Assembly (NCBI GenBank): GCA_020152595.1
Contig: JAIGNY010002058.1
Location: 283,501 to 347,500, forward strand
Length of the DNA stretch: 64,000 nucleotides
Source: Chiridota heheva
Taxonomy: Eukaryota > Echinodermata > Holothuroidea > Apodida > Chiridotidae
Direction: 5' to 3'
Shown here: one piece after another, positions 22,851 through 38,553 of the stretch
How the letters are laid out: each line of letters begins with the position of its first letter
Position numbering within the stretch: the stretch's first letter is position 1
Made by a program: the position numbers and the translations under genes
Notes under the pieces: generated by a model
What the model saw: only the letters and a program-made list of their open reading frames with translations
The model's database searches: none
What the model was told of the DNA's origin: nothing

Positions 22851-23021
22851 TTCTTTTATTTTACTTTAAAATGGGAGTTCTTTAAAGTTTTTATATTTTT
22901 ATTTATCTCTTCCTTTTCTTCCCTTTTCCTGGCTTTTTTAAGAAACTTATTTTTGCATATTTTGTTATCATTGTAGATAGTGATCCTAAATCTATTGTGA
23001 TTTTCAATCATCATGTTTCTG

Positions 23022-26000
23022 ATAAGCTCTATATAGAAACCTAAAACAATGATCAAATCAAATGAATAGTCCTTCATCATTACAAGCTCTATACAGCAGT
23101 ACCCTGAAACAATGATCAAATCAAATGAATAGTCATTCAGCATTACAAGCTGTATACCGCAGTACCCTGAAACAATAATCAAATCAGAAGAATAGTCATT
23201 CATCATTACAAGCTCTATACAGCAGTACCCTGAAACAATGATCAAATCAGAAGAATAGTCATTCATCATTACAAGCTCTATACAGCAGTACCCTGAAACA
23301 ATGATCAGATCAGAAGAATAGTCCCTCATCATTACAAGCTCTATACAGCAGTACCCTGAAACAATGATCAAATCAAATAAATAGTCCCTCATCATTACAA
23401 GCTCTATATAGCAGTACCCTGAAACAATGATCATATCAGATGAATAGTCATTCATCATTACAAGCTCTATACAGTAGTACCCTGAAACAATGATCATATC
23501 AGATGAATAGTCATTCATCATTACAAGCTCTATACAGCAGTACCCTGAAACAATGATCAAATCTGAAGAACAGTCATTCATCATTACAAGCTCTATACAG
23601 CAGTACCCTGAAACAATGATCAAATCAGAAGAAAAGTCATTCATCATTACAGGCTCTATACAGCAGTACCCTGAAACAATGATCAAATCAGAAGAATAGT
23701 CCCTCATCATTACAAGCTCTATACAGCAGTACCCTGAAACAATGATCAAATCAGAAGAATAGTCATTCATCATTACAAGCTCTATACAGCAGTACCCTGA
23801 AACAATGATCAAATCAGAAGAATAGTCATTCATCATTACAAGCTCTATACAGCAGTACCCTGAAACAATGATCAAATCATATGAATAGTCCTTCATCATT
23901 ACAAGCTCTATACAGCAGTACCCTGAAACAATAATCAAATCAAAAGAATAGTCATTCATCATTACAAGCTCTATACAGCAGTACCCTGAAACAATGATCA
24001 AATCAGAAGAATAGTCATTCATCATTACAAGCTCTATACAGCAGTACCCTGAAACAATGATCAAATCAAATGAATAGTCATTCATTATTACAAGCTCTAT
24101 ACAGCAGTACCCTGAAACAATGATCAAATCAGAAGAATAGTCATTCATCATTACAAGCTCTATACAGCAGTACCCTGAAACAATGATCAAATCAAATGAA
24201 TAGTCATTCATCATTACAAGCTCTATACAGTACCCTGAAACAATGATCAAATCAGAATAATAGTCCTTTATCATTACAAGCTCTATACAGCAGTACCCTG
24301 AAACAATGATCAAATCATATGAATAGTCATTCATCATTACAAGCTCTATACAGTACCCTGAAACAATGATCAAATCAGATGAATAGTCATTCATTATTAC
24401 AAGCTCTATACAGCAGTACCCTGAAACAATGATCAAATCAAAAGAATAGTCCTTCATTATTACAAGCTCTATACAGCAGTACCATGAAACAATGATCAAA
24501 TCAAAAGAATAGTCCTTCATCATTACAAGCTCTATATAGCAGTACCCTGAAACAATGATCAAATCAGAAGAACAGTCATTCATCATTACAAGCTCTATAC
24601 AGCAGTACCCTGAAACAATGATCAAATCAAATGAATAGTCATTCATCATTACAAGCTCTATACAGCAGTACCATGAAACAATGATCAAATCAGAAGAATA
24701 GTCCTTCATCATTACAAGCTCTATACAGCAGTACCCTGAAACAATGATCAAATCAGAAGAATAGTCATTCATCATTACAAGCTCTATACAGCATTACCCT
24801 GAAACAATGATCAAATCAAATGAATAGTCATTCATCATTACAGGCTCTATACAGCAGTACCCTGAAACAATGATCAAATCAGATAAATAGTCCTTCATCA
24901 TTACAAGCTCTATACAGCAGTACCATGAAACAATGATCAAATCAGAAGAATAGTCATTCATCATTACAAGCTCTATACAGCAGTACCCTGAAACAATGAT
25001 CAAATCAAATGAATAGTCATTCATCATTACAATTAAGCTCTATACAGCAGTACCCTGAAACAATGATCAAATCAGATGAATAGTCATTCATCATTACAAG
25101 CTCTATACAGCAGTACCCTGAAACAACTTATGATCAAATCAGATGAATAGTCATTCATCATTACAGGCTCTATACAGCAGTACCCTGAAACAATGATCAA
25201 ATCAGAAGAATAGTCATTCATCATTACAAGCTCTATACAGCAGTACCCTGAAACAATGATCAAATCAAAAGAATAGTCATTCATCATTACAAGCTCTATA
25301 CAGCAGTACCCTGAAACAATGATCAAATCAGAAGAATAGTCCTTCATCATTACAAGCTCTATACAGCAGTACCTGAAACAATGATCAAATCAGAAGAATA
25401 GTCATTCATCATTACAAGCTCAATACAGCAGTACCCTGAAACAATGATCAAATCAGAAGAATAGTCATTCATCATTACAAGCTCTATACAGCAGTACCCT
25501 GAAACAATGATCAAATCAAAAGAATAGTCATTCATCATTACAAGCTCTATACAGCAGTACCCTGAAACAATGATCAAATCAGAAGAATAGTCCTTCATCA
25601 TTACAAGCTCTATACAGCAGTACCCTGAAACAATGATCAAATCAGAAGAATAGTCCTTCATCATTACAAGCTCTATACAGCAGTACCCTGAAACAATGAT
25701 CAAATCAGATGAATAGTCATTCATCATTACAAGCTCAATACAGCAGTACCCTGAAACAATGATCAAATCAGAAGAATAGTCCCTCATCATTACAAGCTCT
25801 ATACAGCAGTACCCTGAAACAATGATCAAATCAGATAAATAGTCCTTCATCATTAGAAGCTCTATACAGCAGTACCCTGAAACAATGATCAAATCAAATG
25901 AATAGTCATTCATCATTACAAGCTCTATACAGTACCCTGAAACAATGATCAAATCAAATGAATAGTCATTCATCATTACAAGCTCTATACAGCAGTACCC

Positions 26001-29000
26001 TGAAACAATGATCAAATCAAAAGAATAGTCATTCATCATTACAAGCTCTATACAGCAGTACCCTGAAACAATGATCAAATCAGATAAATAGTCCTTCATC
26101 ATTAGAAGCTCTATACAGCAGTACCCTGAAACAATGATCAAATCAGATAAATAGTCCTTCATCATTACAAGCTCTATACAACAGCAGTACCCTGAAACAA
26201 TGATCAAATCAGAAGAATAGTCATTCATCATTACAAGCTCTATACAGCAGTACCTGAAACAATGATCAAATCAGAAGAATAGTCATTCATCATTACAAGC
26301 TCTATACAGCAGTACCCTGAAACAATGATCAAATCAGAAGAATAGTCATTCATCATTACAAGCTCTATACAGCAGTACCCTGAAACAATGATCAAATCAG
26401 AAGAATAGTCATTCATCATTACAAGCTCTATACAGCAGTACCCTGAAACAATGATCAAATCAGAAGAATAGTCATTCATCATTACAAGCTCTATACAGCA
26501 GTACCCTGAAACAATGATCAAATCAGAAGAATAGTCATTCATCATTACAGGCTCTATACAGCAGTACCCTGAAACAATGATCAAATCAGATGAATAGTCA
26601 TTCATCATTACAAGCTCTATACAGCAGTACCTGAAACAATGATCAAATCAAAAGAATAGTCATTCATCATTACAAGCTCTATACAGCAGTACCCTGAAAC
26701 AATGATCAAATCAAATGAATAGTCATTCATCATTACAAAGCTCTATACAGCAGTACCCTGAAACAATGATCAAATCAAAATGAATAGTCTTTCATCATTC
26801 ATTACAAGCTCTATACAGCAGTACAGCAGTACCTGAAACAATGATCAAATCAGATGAATAGTCATTCATCATTACAGGCTCTATACAGCAGTACCCTGAA
26901 ACAATGATCAAATCAGAAGAATAGTCATTCATCATTACAAGCTCTATACAGCAGTACCCTGAAACAATGATCAAATCAAAAGAATAGTCATTCATCATTA
27001 CAAGCTCTATACAGCAGTACCCTGAAACAATGATCAAATCAGAAGAATAGTCCTTCATCATTACAAGCTCTATACAGCAGTACCCTGAAACAATGATCAA
27101 ATCAGAAGAATAGTCATTCATCATTACAAGCTCAATACAGCAGTACCCTGAAACAATGATCAAATCAGAAGAATAGTCATTCATCATTACAAGCTCTATA
27201 CAGCAGTACCCTGAAACAATGATCAAATCAAAGAATAGTCATTCATCATTACAAGCTATATACAGCAGTACCCTGAAACAATGATCAAATCAGAAGAATA
27301 GTCCTTCATCATTACAAGCTCTATACAGCAGTACCCTGAAACAATGATCAAATCAGAAGAATAGTCCTTCATCATTACAAGCTCTATACAGCAGTACCCT
27401 GAAACAATGATCAAATCAGATGAATAGTCATTCATCATTACAAGCTCTATACAGCAGTACCCTGAAACAATGATCAAATCAGAAGAATAGTCATTCATCA
27501 TTACAAGCTCTATACAGCAGTACCCTGAAACAATGATCAAATCAGATAAATAGTCCTTCATCATTACAAGCTCTATACAGCAGTACCCTGAAACAATGAT
27601 CAAATCAAAGAATAGTCATTCATCATTACAAGCTCTATAGCAGTACCCTGAAACAATGATCAAATCAAATGAATAGTCATTCATCATTACAAGCTCTATA
27701 CAGCAGTACCCTGAAACAATGATCAAATCAAAGAATAGTCATTCATCATTACAAGCTCTATACAGCAGTACCCTGAAACAATGATCAAATCAGAAGAATA
27801 GTCATTCATCATTACAAGCTCTATACAGCAGTACCCTGAAACAATGATCATCAGAAGAATTACATCATTACAAGCTCTATACAGCAGTACCCTGAAACAA
27901 TGATCAAATCAGAAGAATAGTCATTCATCATTACAAGCTCTATACAGCAGTACCCTGAAACAATGATCAAATCAAAGAATAGTCATTCATCATTACAAGC
28001 TCTATACAGCAGTACCCTGAAACAATGATCAAATCAGAAGAATAGTCTTTCATCATTCATATACAGCAGTACCCTGAAACAATGATCAAATCAAAAGAAT
28101 AGTCATTCATCATTACAGGCTCTATACAGCAGTACCATGAAACAATGATCAAATCAGATGAATAGTCATTCATCATTACAAGCTCTATACAGCAGTACCC
28201 TGAAACAATGATCAAATCAAAAGAATAGTCTTTCATCATTACAAGCTCTATACAGCAGTACCCTGAAACAATGATCAAATCAGAAGAATAGTCTTTCATC
28301 ATTACAAGCTCTATACAGCAGTACCCTGAAACAATGATCAAATCAAAAGAATAGTCTTTCATCATTACAAGCTCTATACAGCAGTACCCTGAAACAATGA
28401 TCAAATCAAATGAATAGTCATTCATCATTACAATTAAGCTCTATACAGCAGTACCCTGAAACAATGATCAAATCAGATGAATAGTCATTCATCATTACAA
28501 GCTCTATACAGCAGTACCCTGAAACAACTTATGATCAAATCAGATGAATAGTCATTCATCATTACAGGCTCTATACAGCAGTACCCTGAAACAATGATCA
28601 AATCAGAAGAATAGTCATTCATCATTACAAGCTCTATACAGCAGTACCCTGAAACAATGATCAAATCAAAAGAATAGTCATTCATCATTACAAGCTCTAT
28701 ACAGCAGTACCCTGAAACAATGATCAAATCAGAAGAATAGTCCTTCATCATTACAAGCTCTATACAGCAGTACCCTGAAACAATGATCAAATCAGAAGAA
28801 TAGTCATTCATCATTACAAGCTCAATACAGCAGTACCCTGAAACAATGATCAAATCAGAAGAATAGTCCCTCATCATTACAAGCTCTATACAGCAGTACC
28901 CTGAAACAATGATCAAATCAGATAAATAGTCCTTCATCATTAGAAGCTCTATACAGCAGTACCCTGAAACAATGATCAAATCAAATGAATAGTCATTCAT

Positions 29001-32000
29001 CATTACAAGCTCTATACAGTACCCTGAAACAATGATCAAATCAAATGAATAGTCATTCATCATTACAAGCTCTATACAGCAGTACCCTGAAACAATGATC
29101 AAATCAAAAGAATAGTCATTCATCATTACAAGCTCTATACAGCAGTACCCTGAAACAATGATCAAATCAGATAAATAGTCCTTCATCATTAGAAGCTCTA
29201 TACAGCAGTACCCTGAAACAATGATCAAATCAGATAAATAGTCCTTCATCATTACAAGCTCTATACAGCAGTACCCTGAAACAATGATCAAATCAGAAGA
29301 ATAGTCATTCATCATTACAAGCTCTATACAGCAGTACCCTGAAACAATGATCAAATCAGAAGAATAGTCATTCATCATTACAAGCTCTATACAGCAGTAC
29401 CCTGAAACAATGATCAAATCAGAAGAATAGTCATTCATCATTACAAGCTCTATACAGCAGTACCCTGAAACAATGATCAAATCAGAAGAATAGTCATTCA
29501 TCATTACAAGCTCTATACAGCAGTACCCTGAAACAATGATCAAATCAAAAGAATAGTCTTTCATCATTACAAGCTCTATACAGCAGTACCCTGAAACAAT
29601 GATCAAATCAGAAGAATAGTCATTCATCATTACAGGCTCTATACAGCAGTACCATGAAACAATGATCAAATCAGATGAATAGTCATTCATCATTACAAGC
29701 TCTATACAGCAGTACCCTGAAACAATGATCAAATCAGAAGAATAGTCATTCATCATTACAAGCTCATCAATACAGCAGTACCCTGAAACAATGATCAAAT
29801 CAGAAGAATAGTCCTTTCATCATTACAAGCTCTATACAGCAGTACCCTGAAACAATGATCAAATCAGATAAATAGTCCTTCATCATTAGAAGCTCTATAC
29901 AGCAGTACCCTGAAACAATGATCAAATCAAATGAATAGTCATTCATCATTACAAGCTCTATACAGCAGTACCCTGAAACAATGATCAAATCAGATGAATA
30001 GTCATTCATCATTACAAGCTCTATACAGCAGTACCCTGAAACAAATGATCAAATCAGATGAATAGTCATTCATCATTACAAGCTCTATACAGCAGTACCC
30101 TGAAACAATGATCAAATCAGAAGAATAGTCATTCATCATTACAAGCTCTATACAGCAGTACCCTGAAACAATGATCAAATCAAAAGAATAGTCATTCATC
30201 ATTACAAGCTCTATACAGCAGTACCCTGAAACAATGATCAAATCAGAAGAATAGTCCTTCATCATTACAAGCTCTATACAGCAGTACCCTGAAACAATGA
30301 TCAAATCAGAAGAATAGTCATTCATCATTACAAGCTCAATACAGCAGTACCCTGAAACAATGATCAAATCAGAAGAATAGTCCTTCATCATTACAAGCTC
30401 TATACAGCAGTACCCTGAAACAATGATCAAATCATGAATAGTCCTTCATCATTACAAGCTCTATACAGCAGTACCCTGAAACAATGATCAAATCAAATGA
30501 ATAGTCATTCATCATTACAAGCTCTATACAGCAGTACCCTGAAACAATGATCAAATCAAATGAATAGTCATTCATCATTACAAGCTCTATACAGCAGTAC
30601 CCTGAAACAATGATCAAATCAAAAGAATAGTCATTCATCATTACAAGCTCTATACAGCAGTACCCTGAAACAATGATCAAATCAGATGAATAGTCCTTCA
30701 TCATTACAAGCTCTATACAGCAGTACCTGAAACAATGATCAAATCAGAAGAATAGTCATTCATCATTCCTATCATCATTACAAGCTCTATACAGCAGTAC
30801 CCTGAAACAATGATCAAATCAGAAGAATAGTCATTCATCATTACAAGCTCTATACAGCAGTACCCTGAAACAATGATCAAATCAAAGAATAGTCATTCAT
30901 CATTACAAGCTCTATACAGCAGTCTGAAACAATGATCAAATCAGAAGAATAGTCATTCATCATTACAAGCTCTATACAGCAGTACCCTGAAACAATGATC
31001 AAATCAGAAGAATAGTCATTCATCATTACAAGCTCTATACAGCAGTACCTGAAACAATGATCAAATCAAAAGAATAGTCTTTCATCATTACAAGCTCTAT
31101 ACAGCAGTACCCTGAAACAATGATCAAATCAGAAGAATAGTCATTCATCATTACAAGCTCTATACAGCAGTACCCTGAAACAATGATCAAATCAGATGAA
31201 TAGTCAGCTTTATCATGAAACAATGATCAAATCAGAAGAATAGTCCCTCATCATTACAAGCTCTATACAGCAGTACCCTGAAACAATAATCAAATCAGAA
31301 GAATAGTCATTCATCATTACAAGCTCTATACAGCAGTACCCTGAAACAATGATCAAATCAGAAGAATAGTCATTCATCATTACAAGCTCTATACAGCAGT
31401 ACCCTAAAACAATGATCAAATCAGAAGAATAGTCCTTTATCATTACAAGCTCTATACAGCAGTACCCTGAAACAATAATCAAATCAAAAGAATAGTCATT
31501 CATCATTACAAGCTCTATACAGCAGTACCCTGAAACAATGATCAAATCAGAAGAATAGTCCCTCATCATTACAAGCTCTATACAGCAGTACCCTGAAACA
31601 ATGATCAAATCAGAAGAATAGTCATTCATCATTACAAGCTCAATACAGCAGTACCCTGAAACAATGATTAAATCAGAAGAATAGTCCCTCATCATTACAA
31701 GCTCTATACAGCAGTACCCTAAAACAATGATCAAATCAGAAGAATAGTCATTCATCATTACAAGCTCTATACAGCAGTACCCTGAAACAATAATCAAATC
31801 AAAAGAATAGTCATTCATCATTACAAGCTCAATACAGCAGTACCCTGAAACAATGATTAAATCAGAAGAATAGTCCTCATCATTCAGAAGAATAGTCCTC
31901 ATTACAAGCTCTATACAGCAGTACCCTAAAACAATGATCAAATCAGAAGAATAGTCATTCATCATTACAAGCTCTATACAGCAGTACCCTGAAACAATGA

Positions 32001-35000
32001 TTAAATCAGAAGAATAGTCCTTCATCATTACAAGCTCTATACAGCAGTACCCTGAAACAATGATCAAATCAAATGAATAGTCATTCATCATTACAGGCTC
32101 TATACAGCAGTACCCTGAAACAATAATCAAATCAGAAGAATAGTCCCTCATCATTACAAGCTCTATACAGCAGTACCCTGAAACAATGATCATATCAGAT
32201 GAATAGTCCCTCATCATTACAAGCTCTATACAGCAGTACCCTGAAACAATGATCAAATCAGAAGAATAGTCATTCATTATTACAAGCTCTATACAGCAGT
32301 ACCCTGAAACAATGATCAAATCAGAAGAATAGTCATTCATCATTACAAGCTCTATACAGCAGTACCCTGAAACAATGATCAAATCAAATGAATAGTCATT
32401 CATCATTACAGGCTCTATACAGCAGTACCCTGAAACAATAATCAAATCAGAAGAATAGTCCCTCATCATTACAAGCTCTATACAGCAGTACCCTGAAACA
32501 ATGATCATATCAGATGAATAGTCCCTCATCATTACAAGCTCTATACAGCAGTACCCTGAAACAATGATCAAATCAGATAAATAGTCCTTCATCATTAGAA
32601 GCTCTATACAGCAGTACCCTGAAACAATGATCAAATCAGATAAATAGTCCTTCATCATTACAAGCTCTATACAGCAGTACCCTGAAACAATGATCAAATC
32701 AGAAGAATAGTCATTCATCATTACAAGCTCTATACAGCAGTACCCTGAAACAATGATCAAATCAGAAGAATAGTCATTCATCATTACAAGCTCTATACAG
32801 CAGTACCCTGAAACAATGATCAAATCAGAAGAATAGTCATTCATCATTACAAGCTCTATACAGCAGTACCCTGAAACAATGATCAAATCAGAAGAATAGT
32901 CCTTCATCATTACAAGCTCTATACAGCAGTACCCTGAAACAATGATCAAATCAAAAGAATAGTCTTTCATCATTACAAGCTCTATACAGCAGTACCCTGA
33001 AACAATGATCAAATCAGAAGAATAGTCATTCATCATTACAGGCTCTATACAGCAGTACCATGAAACAATGATCAAATCAGATGAATAGTCATTCATCATT
33101 ACAAGCTCTATACAGCAGTACCCTGAAACAATGATCAAATCAAAAGAATAGTCTTTCATCATTACAAGCTCTATACAGCAGTACCCTGAAACAATGATCA
33201 AATCAGAAGAATAGTCTTTCATCATTACAAGCTCTATACAGCAGTACCCTGAAACAATGATCAAATCAAAAGAATAGTCTTTCATCATTACAAGCTCTAT
33301 ACAGCAGTACCCTGAAACAATGATCAAATCAGAAGAATAGTCATTCATCATTACAGGCTCTATACAGCAGTACCATGAAACAATGATCAAATCAGATGAA
33401 TAGTCATTCATCATTACAAGCTCTATACAGCAGTACCATGAAACAATGATCAAATCAGAAGAATAGTCCCTCATCATTACAAGCTCTATACAGCAGTACC
33501 CTGAAACAATAATCAAATCAGAAGAATAGTCATTCATCATTACAAGCTCTATACAGCAGTACCCTGAAACAATGATCAAATCAGAAGAATAGTCATTCAT
33601 CATTACAAGCTCTATACAGCAGTACCCTGAAACAATGATCAAATCAAATGAATAGTCCGTCATCATTACAAGCTCTATACAGCAGTACCCTGAAACAATG
33701 ATCAAATCAGAAGAATAGTTCTTCATCATTACAAGCTCTATACAGCAGTACCCTGAAACAATGATCAAATCAAATGAATAGTCATTCATCATTACAAGCT
33801 CTATACAGTACCCTGAAACAATGATCAAATCAAATGAATAGTCATTCATCATTACAAGCTCTATACAGCAGTACCCTGAAACAATGATCAAATCAAATGA
33901 ATAGTCATTCATCATTACAAGCTCTATACAGTACCCTGAAACAATGATCAAATCAAATGAATAGTCATTCATCATTACAAGCTCTATACAGCAGTACCCT
34001 GAAACAATGATCATATCAGATGAATAGTCCCTCATCATTACAAGCTCTATACAGCAGTACCCTGAAACAATGATCAAATCAGAAGAATAGTCCTTCATCA
34101 TTACAAGCTCTATACAGCAGTACCCTGAAACAATGATCAAATCAGAAGAATAGTCATTCATCATTACAAGCTCTATACAGCAGTACCCTGAAACAATGAT
34201 CAAATCAAAAGAATAGTCATTCATCATTACAAGCTCTATATACAGCAGTACCCTGAAACAATGATCAAATCAGAAGAATAGTCCCTCATCATTACAAGCT
34301 CTATACAGCAGTACCCTGAAACAATGATCAAATCAGAAGAATAGTCCTTTATCATTACAAGCTCTATACAGCAGTACCCTGAAACAATAATCAAATCAGA
34401 AGAATAGTCATTCATCATTACAAGCTTTATACAGCAGTACCCTGAAACAATGATCAAATCAGAAGAATAGTCCCTCATCATTACAAGCTCTATACAGCAG
34501 TACCCTGAAACAATAATCAAATCAGAAGAATAGTCATTCATCATTACAAGCTCTATACAGCAGTACCCTGAAACAATGATCAAATCAGATGAATAGTCAT
34601 TCATCATTACAAGCTCTATACAGCAGTACCCTGAAACAATGATCAAATCAGAAGAATAGTCCTTTATCATTACAAGCTCTATACAGCAGTACCCTGAAAC
34701 AATAATCAAATCAGAAGAATAGTCATTCATCATTACAAGCTCTATACAGCAGTACCCTGAAACAATAAGTACCTGAAACAATGATCAAATCAGAAGAATA
34801 GTCATTCATCATTACAAGCTCTACAGCAGTACCCTGAAACAATAATCAAATCAGATGAATAGTCAGCTCTATACAGCAGTACCCTGAAACAATGATCAAA
34901 TCAGAAGAATAGTCATTTATCATTACAAGCTCTATCAAACAGTCCTTTATCATTACCCTGAAACAATAATCAAATCAAAAGAATAGTCATTCATCATTAC

Positions 35001-37640
35001 AAGCTCTATACAGCAGTACCCTGAAACAATGATTAAATCAGAAGAATAGTCCCTCATCATTACAAGCTCTATACAGCAGTACCCTAAAACAATGATCAAA
35101 TCAGAAGAATAGTCATTCATCATTACAAGCTCTATACAGCAGTACCCTGAAACAATGATTAAATCAGAAGAATAGTCCTTCATCATTACAAGCTCTATAC
35201 AGCAGTACCCTGAAACAATGATCAAATCAAATGAATAGTCATTCATCATTACAGGCTCTATACAGCAGTACCTGAAACAATAATCAAATCAGAAGAATAG
35301 TCCTCATCATTACAAGCTCTATACAGCAGTACCTGAAACAATGATCATATCAGATGAATAGTCCCTCATCATTACAAGCTCTATACAGCAGTACCCTGAA
35401 ACAATGATCAAATCAGAAGAATAGTCATTCATTATTACAAGCTCTATACAGCAGTACCCTGAAACAATGATCAAATCAGAAGAATAGTCATTCATCATTA
35501 CAAGCTCTATACAGCAGTACCCTGAAACAATGATCAAATCAAATGAATAGTCATTCATCATTACAGGCTCTATACAGCAGTACCCTGAAACAATAATCAA
35601 ATCAGAAGAATAGTCCCTCATCATTACAAGCTCTATACAGCAGTACCCTGAAACAATGATCATATCAGATGAATAGTCCCTCATCATTACAAGCTCTATA
35701 CAGCAGTACCCTGAAACAATGATCAAATCAAATGAATAGTCATTCATCATTACAAGCTCTATACAGCAGTACCCTGAAACAATGATCAAATCAAATGAAT
35801 AGTCATTCATCATTACAAGCTCTATACAGCAGTACCCTGAAACAATGATCAAATCAAATGAATAGTCATTCATCATTACAAGCTCTATACAGCAGTATCC
35901 TGAAACAATGATCATATCAGATGAATAGTCCCTCATCATTACAAGCTCTATACAGCAGTACCGTGAAACAATGATCAAATCAGATGAATAGTCATTCATC
36001 ATTACAAGCTCTATACAGCAGTACCCTGAAACAATGATCAAATCAGAAGAATAGTCCCTCATCATTACAAGCTCTATACAGCAGTACCCTGAAACAATGA
36101 TTAAATCAGAAGAATAGTCATTCATCATTACAAGCTCTATACAGCAGTACCCTGAAACAATGATCAAATCAGAAGAATAGTCATTCATCATTACAAGCTC
36201 TATACAGCAGTACCCTGAAACAATGATCATATCAGATGAATAGTCCCTCATCATTACAAGCTCTATACAGCAGTACCATGAAACAATGATCAAATCAGAT
36301 AAATAGTCATTCATCATTACAAGCTCTATACAGCAGTACCCTGAAACAATGATCAAATCAGATAAATAGTCCTTCATCATTACAGATCCTAAAAACAATG
36401 ATCAAATCAAATGAATAGTCTTTCATCATTACAAGTCCTATATGGCAGTACCCTGAAACAATGATCAAATCAGATAAATAGTCCCTCATCATTACAAGCT
36501 CTATACAGCAGTACCCTGAAACAATGATCAAATCAGAAGAATAGTCCCTCATCATTACAAGCTCTATACAGCAGTACCCTGAAACAATGATCAAATCAGA
36601 AGAATAGTCATTCATCATTACAGGCTCTATACAGCAGTACCCTGAAACAATGATCAAATCAGAAGAATAGTCATTCATCATTACAAGCTCTATACAGCAG
36701 TACCCTGAAACATTGATCAAATCAAATGAATAGTCATTCATCATTACAAGCTCTATACAGCAGTACCCTGAAACAATGATCATATCAGATGAATAGTCCC
36801 TCATCATTACAAGCTCTATACAGCAGTACCATGAAACAATGATCAAATCAGATGAATAGTCATTCATCATTACAAGCTCTATACAGCAGTACCCTGAAAC
36901 AATGATCAAATCAGAAGAATAGTCCCTCATCATTACAAGCTCTATACAGCAGTACCCTGAAACAATGATTAAATCAGAAGAATAGTCATTCATCATTACA
37001 AGCTCTATACAGCAGTACCCTGAAACAATGATCAAATCAAATGAATAGTCCTTCGTCATTACAAGCTCTATACAGCAGTACCCTGAAACAATGATCATAT
37101 CAGATGAATAGTCCCTCATCATTACAAGCTCTATACAGCAGTACCCTGAAACAATGATCAAATCAGAATAATAGTCCTTTATCATTACAAGCTCTATACA
37201 GCAGTACCCTGAAACAATGATCAAATCAGAAGAATAGTCATTCATCATTACAAGCTCTATACAGCAGTACCCTGAAACAATGATCAAATCAGAAGAATAG
37301 TCATTCATCATTACAAGCTCTATACAGCAGTACCCTGAAACAATGATCAAATCAGAAGAATAGTCATTCATCATTACAAGCTCTATACAGCAGTACCCTG
37401 AAACAATGATCATATCAGATGAATAGTCCCTCATCATTACAAGCTCTATACAGCAGTACCATGAAACAATGATCAAATCAGATAAATAGTCATTCATCAT
37501 TACAAGCTCAATACAGCAGTACCCTGAAACAATGATCAAATCAGATAAATAGTCCTTCATCATTACAGATCCTAAAAACAATGATCATATCAAATGAAGT
37601 CTTTCATCTTTACAAGTCCTATATGGCAATACCCTGAAAG
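23022..37640. repeat. 63-bp satellite, about 230 copies (14.6 kb)
   Basis: This is the largest array. The unit holds AATGATCAAATCAGAAGAAT, AGTCATTCATCATTACAAGC and TCTATACAGCAGTACCCTGA. Variable sites are AGAAGAAT/AAATGAAT/AGATAAAT and CATTC/CCTTC/CCCTC/CTTTC. Rare 1-15-bp indels mark individual units. 63 bp is 21 codons, so minus-strand frames of up to about 1,000 codons appear (MMNDYSSDLIIVSGYCCIEL). They are broken wherever a unit has an indel, and I do not call them genes. The array follows the LINE 3' end with about 170 bp between. Confidence 0.97.
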
Positions 37641-38160
37641 AAACATCTATCCATAAACACCTTGGAAGACTTTCAATCTCCCATAAAATAATTAATTTTC
37701 TCAACCAATGTTTTAATGCACACTACCTCCACAAAACAAAGCCATATTGTAAGTTTACAAAAACACCTGCTTGATGCAAACAAACTGAACAATTTAACAT
37801 TCAAACTAGAAGTTTCATACTAATAGCTTTTTAACCAGCTGCATGTTCCGCAGGGTAATTTTACCAGGGAAGTGGGCCAGGAATTGGGTTTCTGAGGCTC
37901 AGTTTAAGTTTCTTGTTTATTACATTAGATGACTAGATCACATATATGGTAGGACATATAGATTGCAACAGTAAAGAAGCTACCTCAATCATTTGTTTAG
38001 AAAAGTTGTACATTGAAAGTCTTAGTTTTCAGCAATTGCTTTACCATTTTATTGAAATGCAATTGAAGTATTTTTCTAAGTTGGTATTTATTTTGTAATT
38101 ACTTTAGATGATAGAACACATTTCTTCACTAAACTATGCTTTGCTCCAATGGCTGTTAGC
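37641..38160. other. Unique sequence
   Basis: This is non-repetitive AT-rich sequence between two arrays. No exon, promoter or RNA gene could be supported. Confidence 0.55.
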
Positions 38161-38251
38161 CACATGCAGTGAGCTCCACACATGCAGTAAGCTCCACATA
38201 TGCAGTAATCTCCACACATATAGTAATCTACACACATGCAGTAATCTCCAC
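38161..38251. repeat. 18-bp minisatellite, about 5 copies
   Basis: CACATGCAGTAAGCTCCA repeats with TCTCCA and ATATAG variants. The short array is followed at once by the A-rich degenerate repeat. Confidence 0.8.
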
Positions 38252-38254
38252 TTA

Positions 38255-38520
38255 GATTCTCCAAAAATTGAAGAAAAATTAATGAAAATTGAAGAAAATT
38301 TGCACAAAAATGAAGGAAATTTTTAAAAGATTGAAATATGACTGAAAATTGAAAAATAATTGCCCCAAAGTAAAGGAAAATTTCTGAATATTAAAGAAAA
38401 CTGCACAAGAATTAAGGAAATTGCCAAAAAATTGTAAGACATTCCCCAAACACTGAAAGGAAATTAACCAAAACCTGAAAAGAAAATTTATCAGTAATTT
38501 TTAAAACATTGGAAATGAAA
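38255..38520. repeat. A-rich degenerate repeat, left flank of 24-bp array
   Basis: Diverged motifs of the type AAAATTGAAGAAAATTTG and AATGAAGGAAATTT recur about every 30 bp. The same motif family appears at 44190-44325, on the other side of the 24-bp array. Confidence 0.6.
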
Positions 38521-38553
38521 GGAGCACTAGACCGAGTGAGGGCGTTGGTTTTT

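Noticed and set aside
22856-37581. A family of minus-strand MMNDYSSDLIIVSGYCCIEL repeat proteins of up to about 1,000 residues
   Set aside because: The 63-bp unit is 21 codons. Frames break at every unit indel, there are no conserved starts or splice sites, and unit differences are not biased to silent sites.
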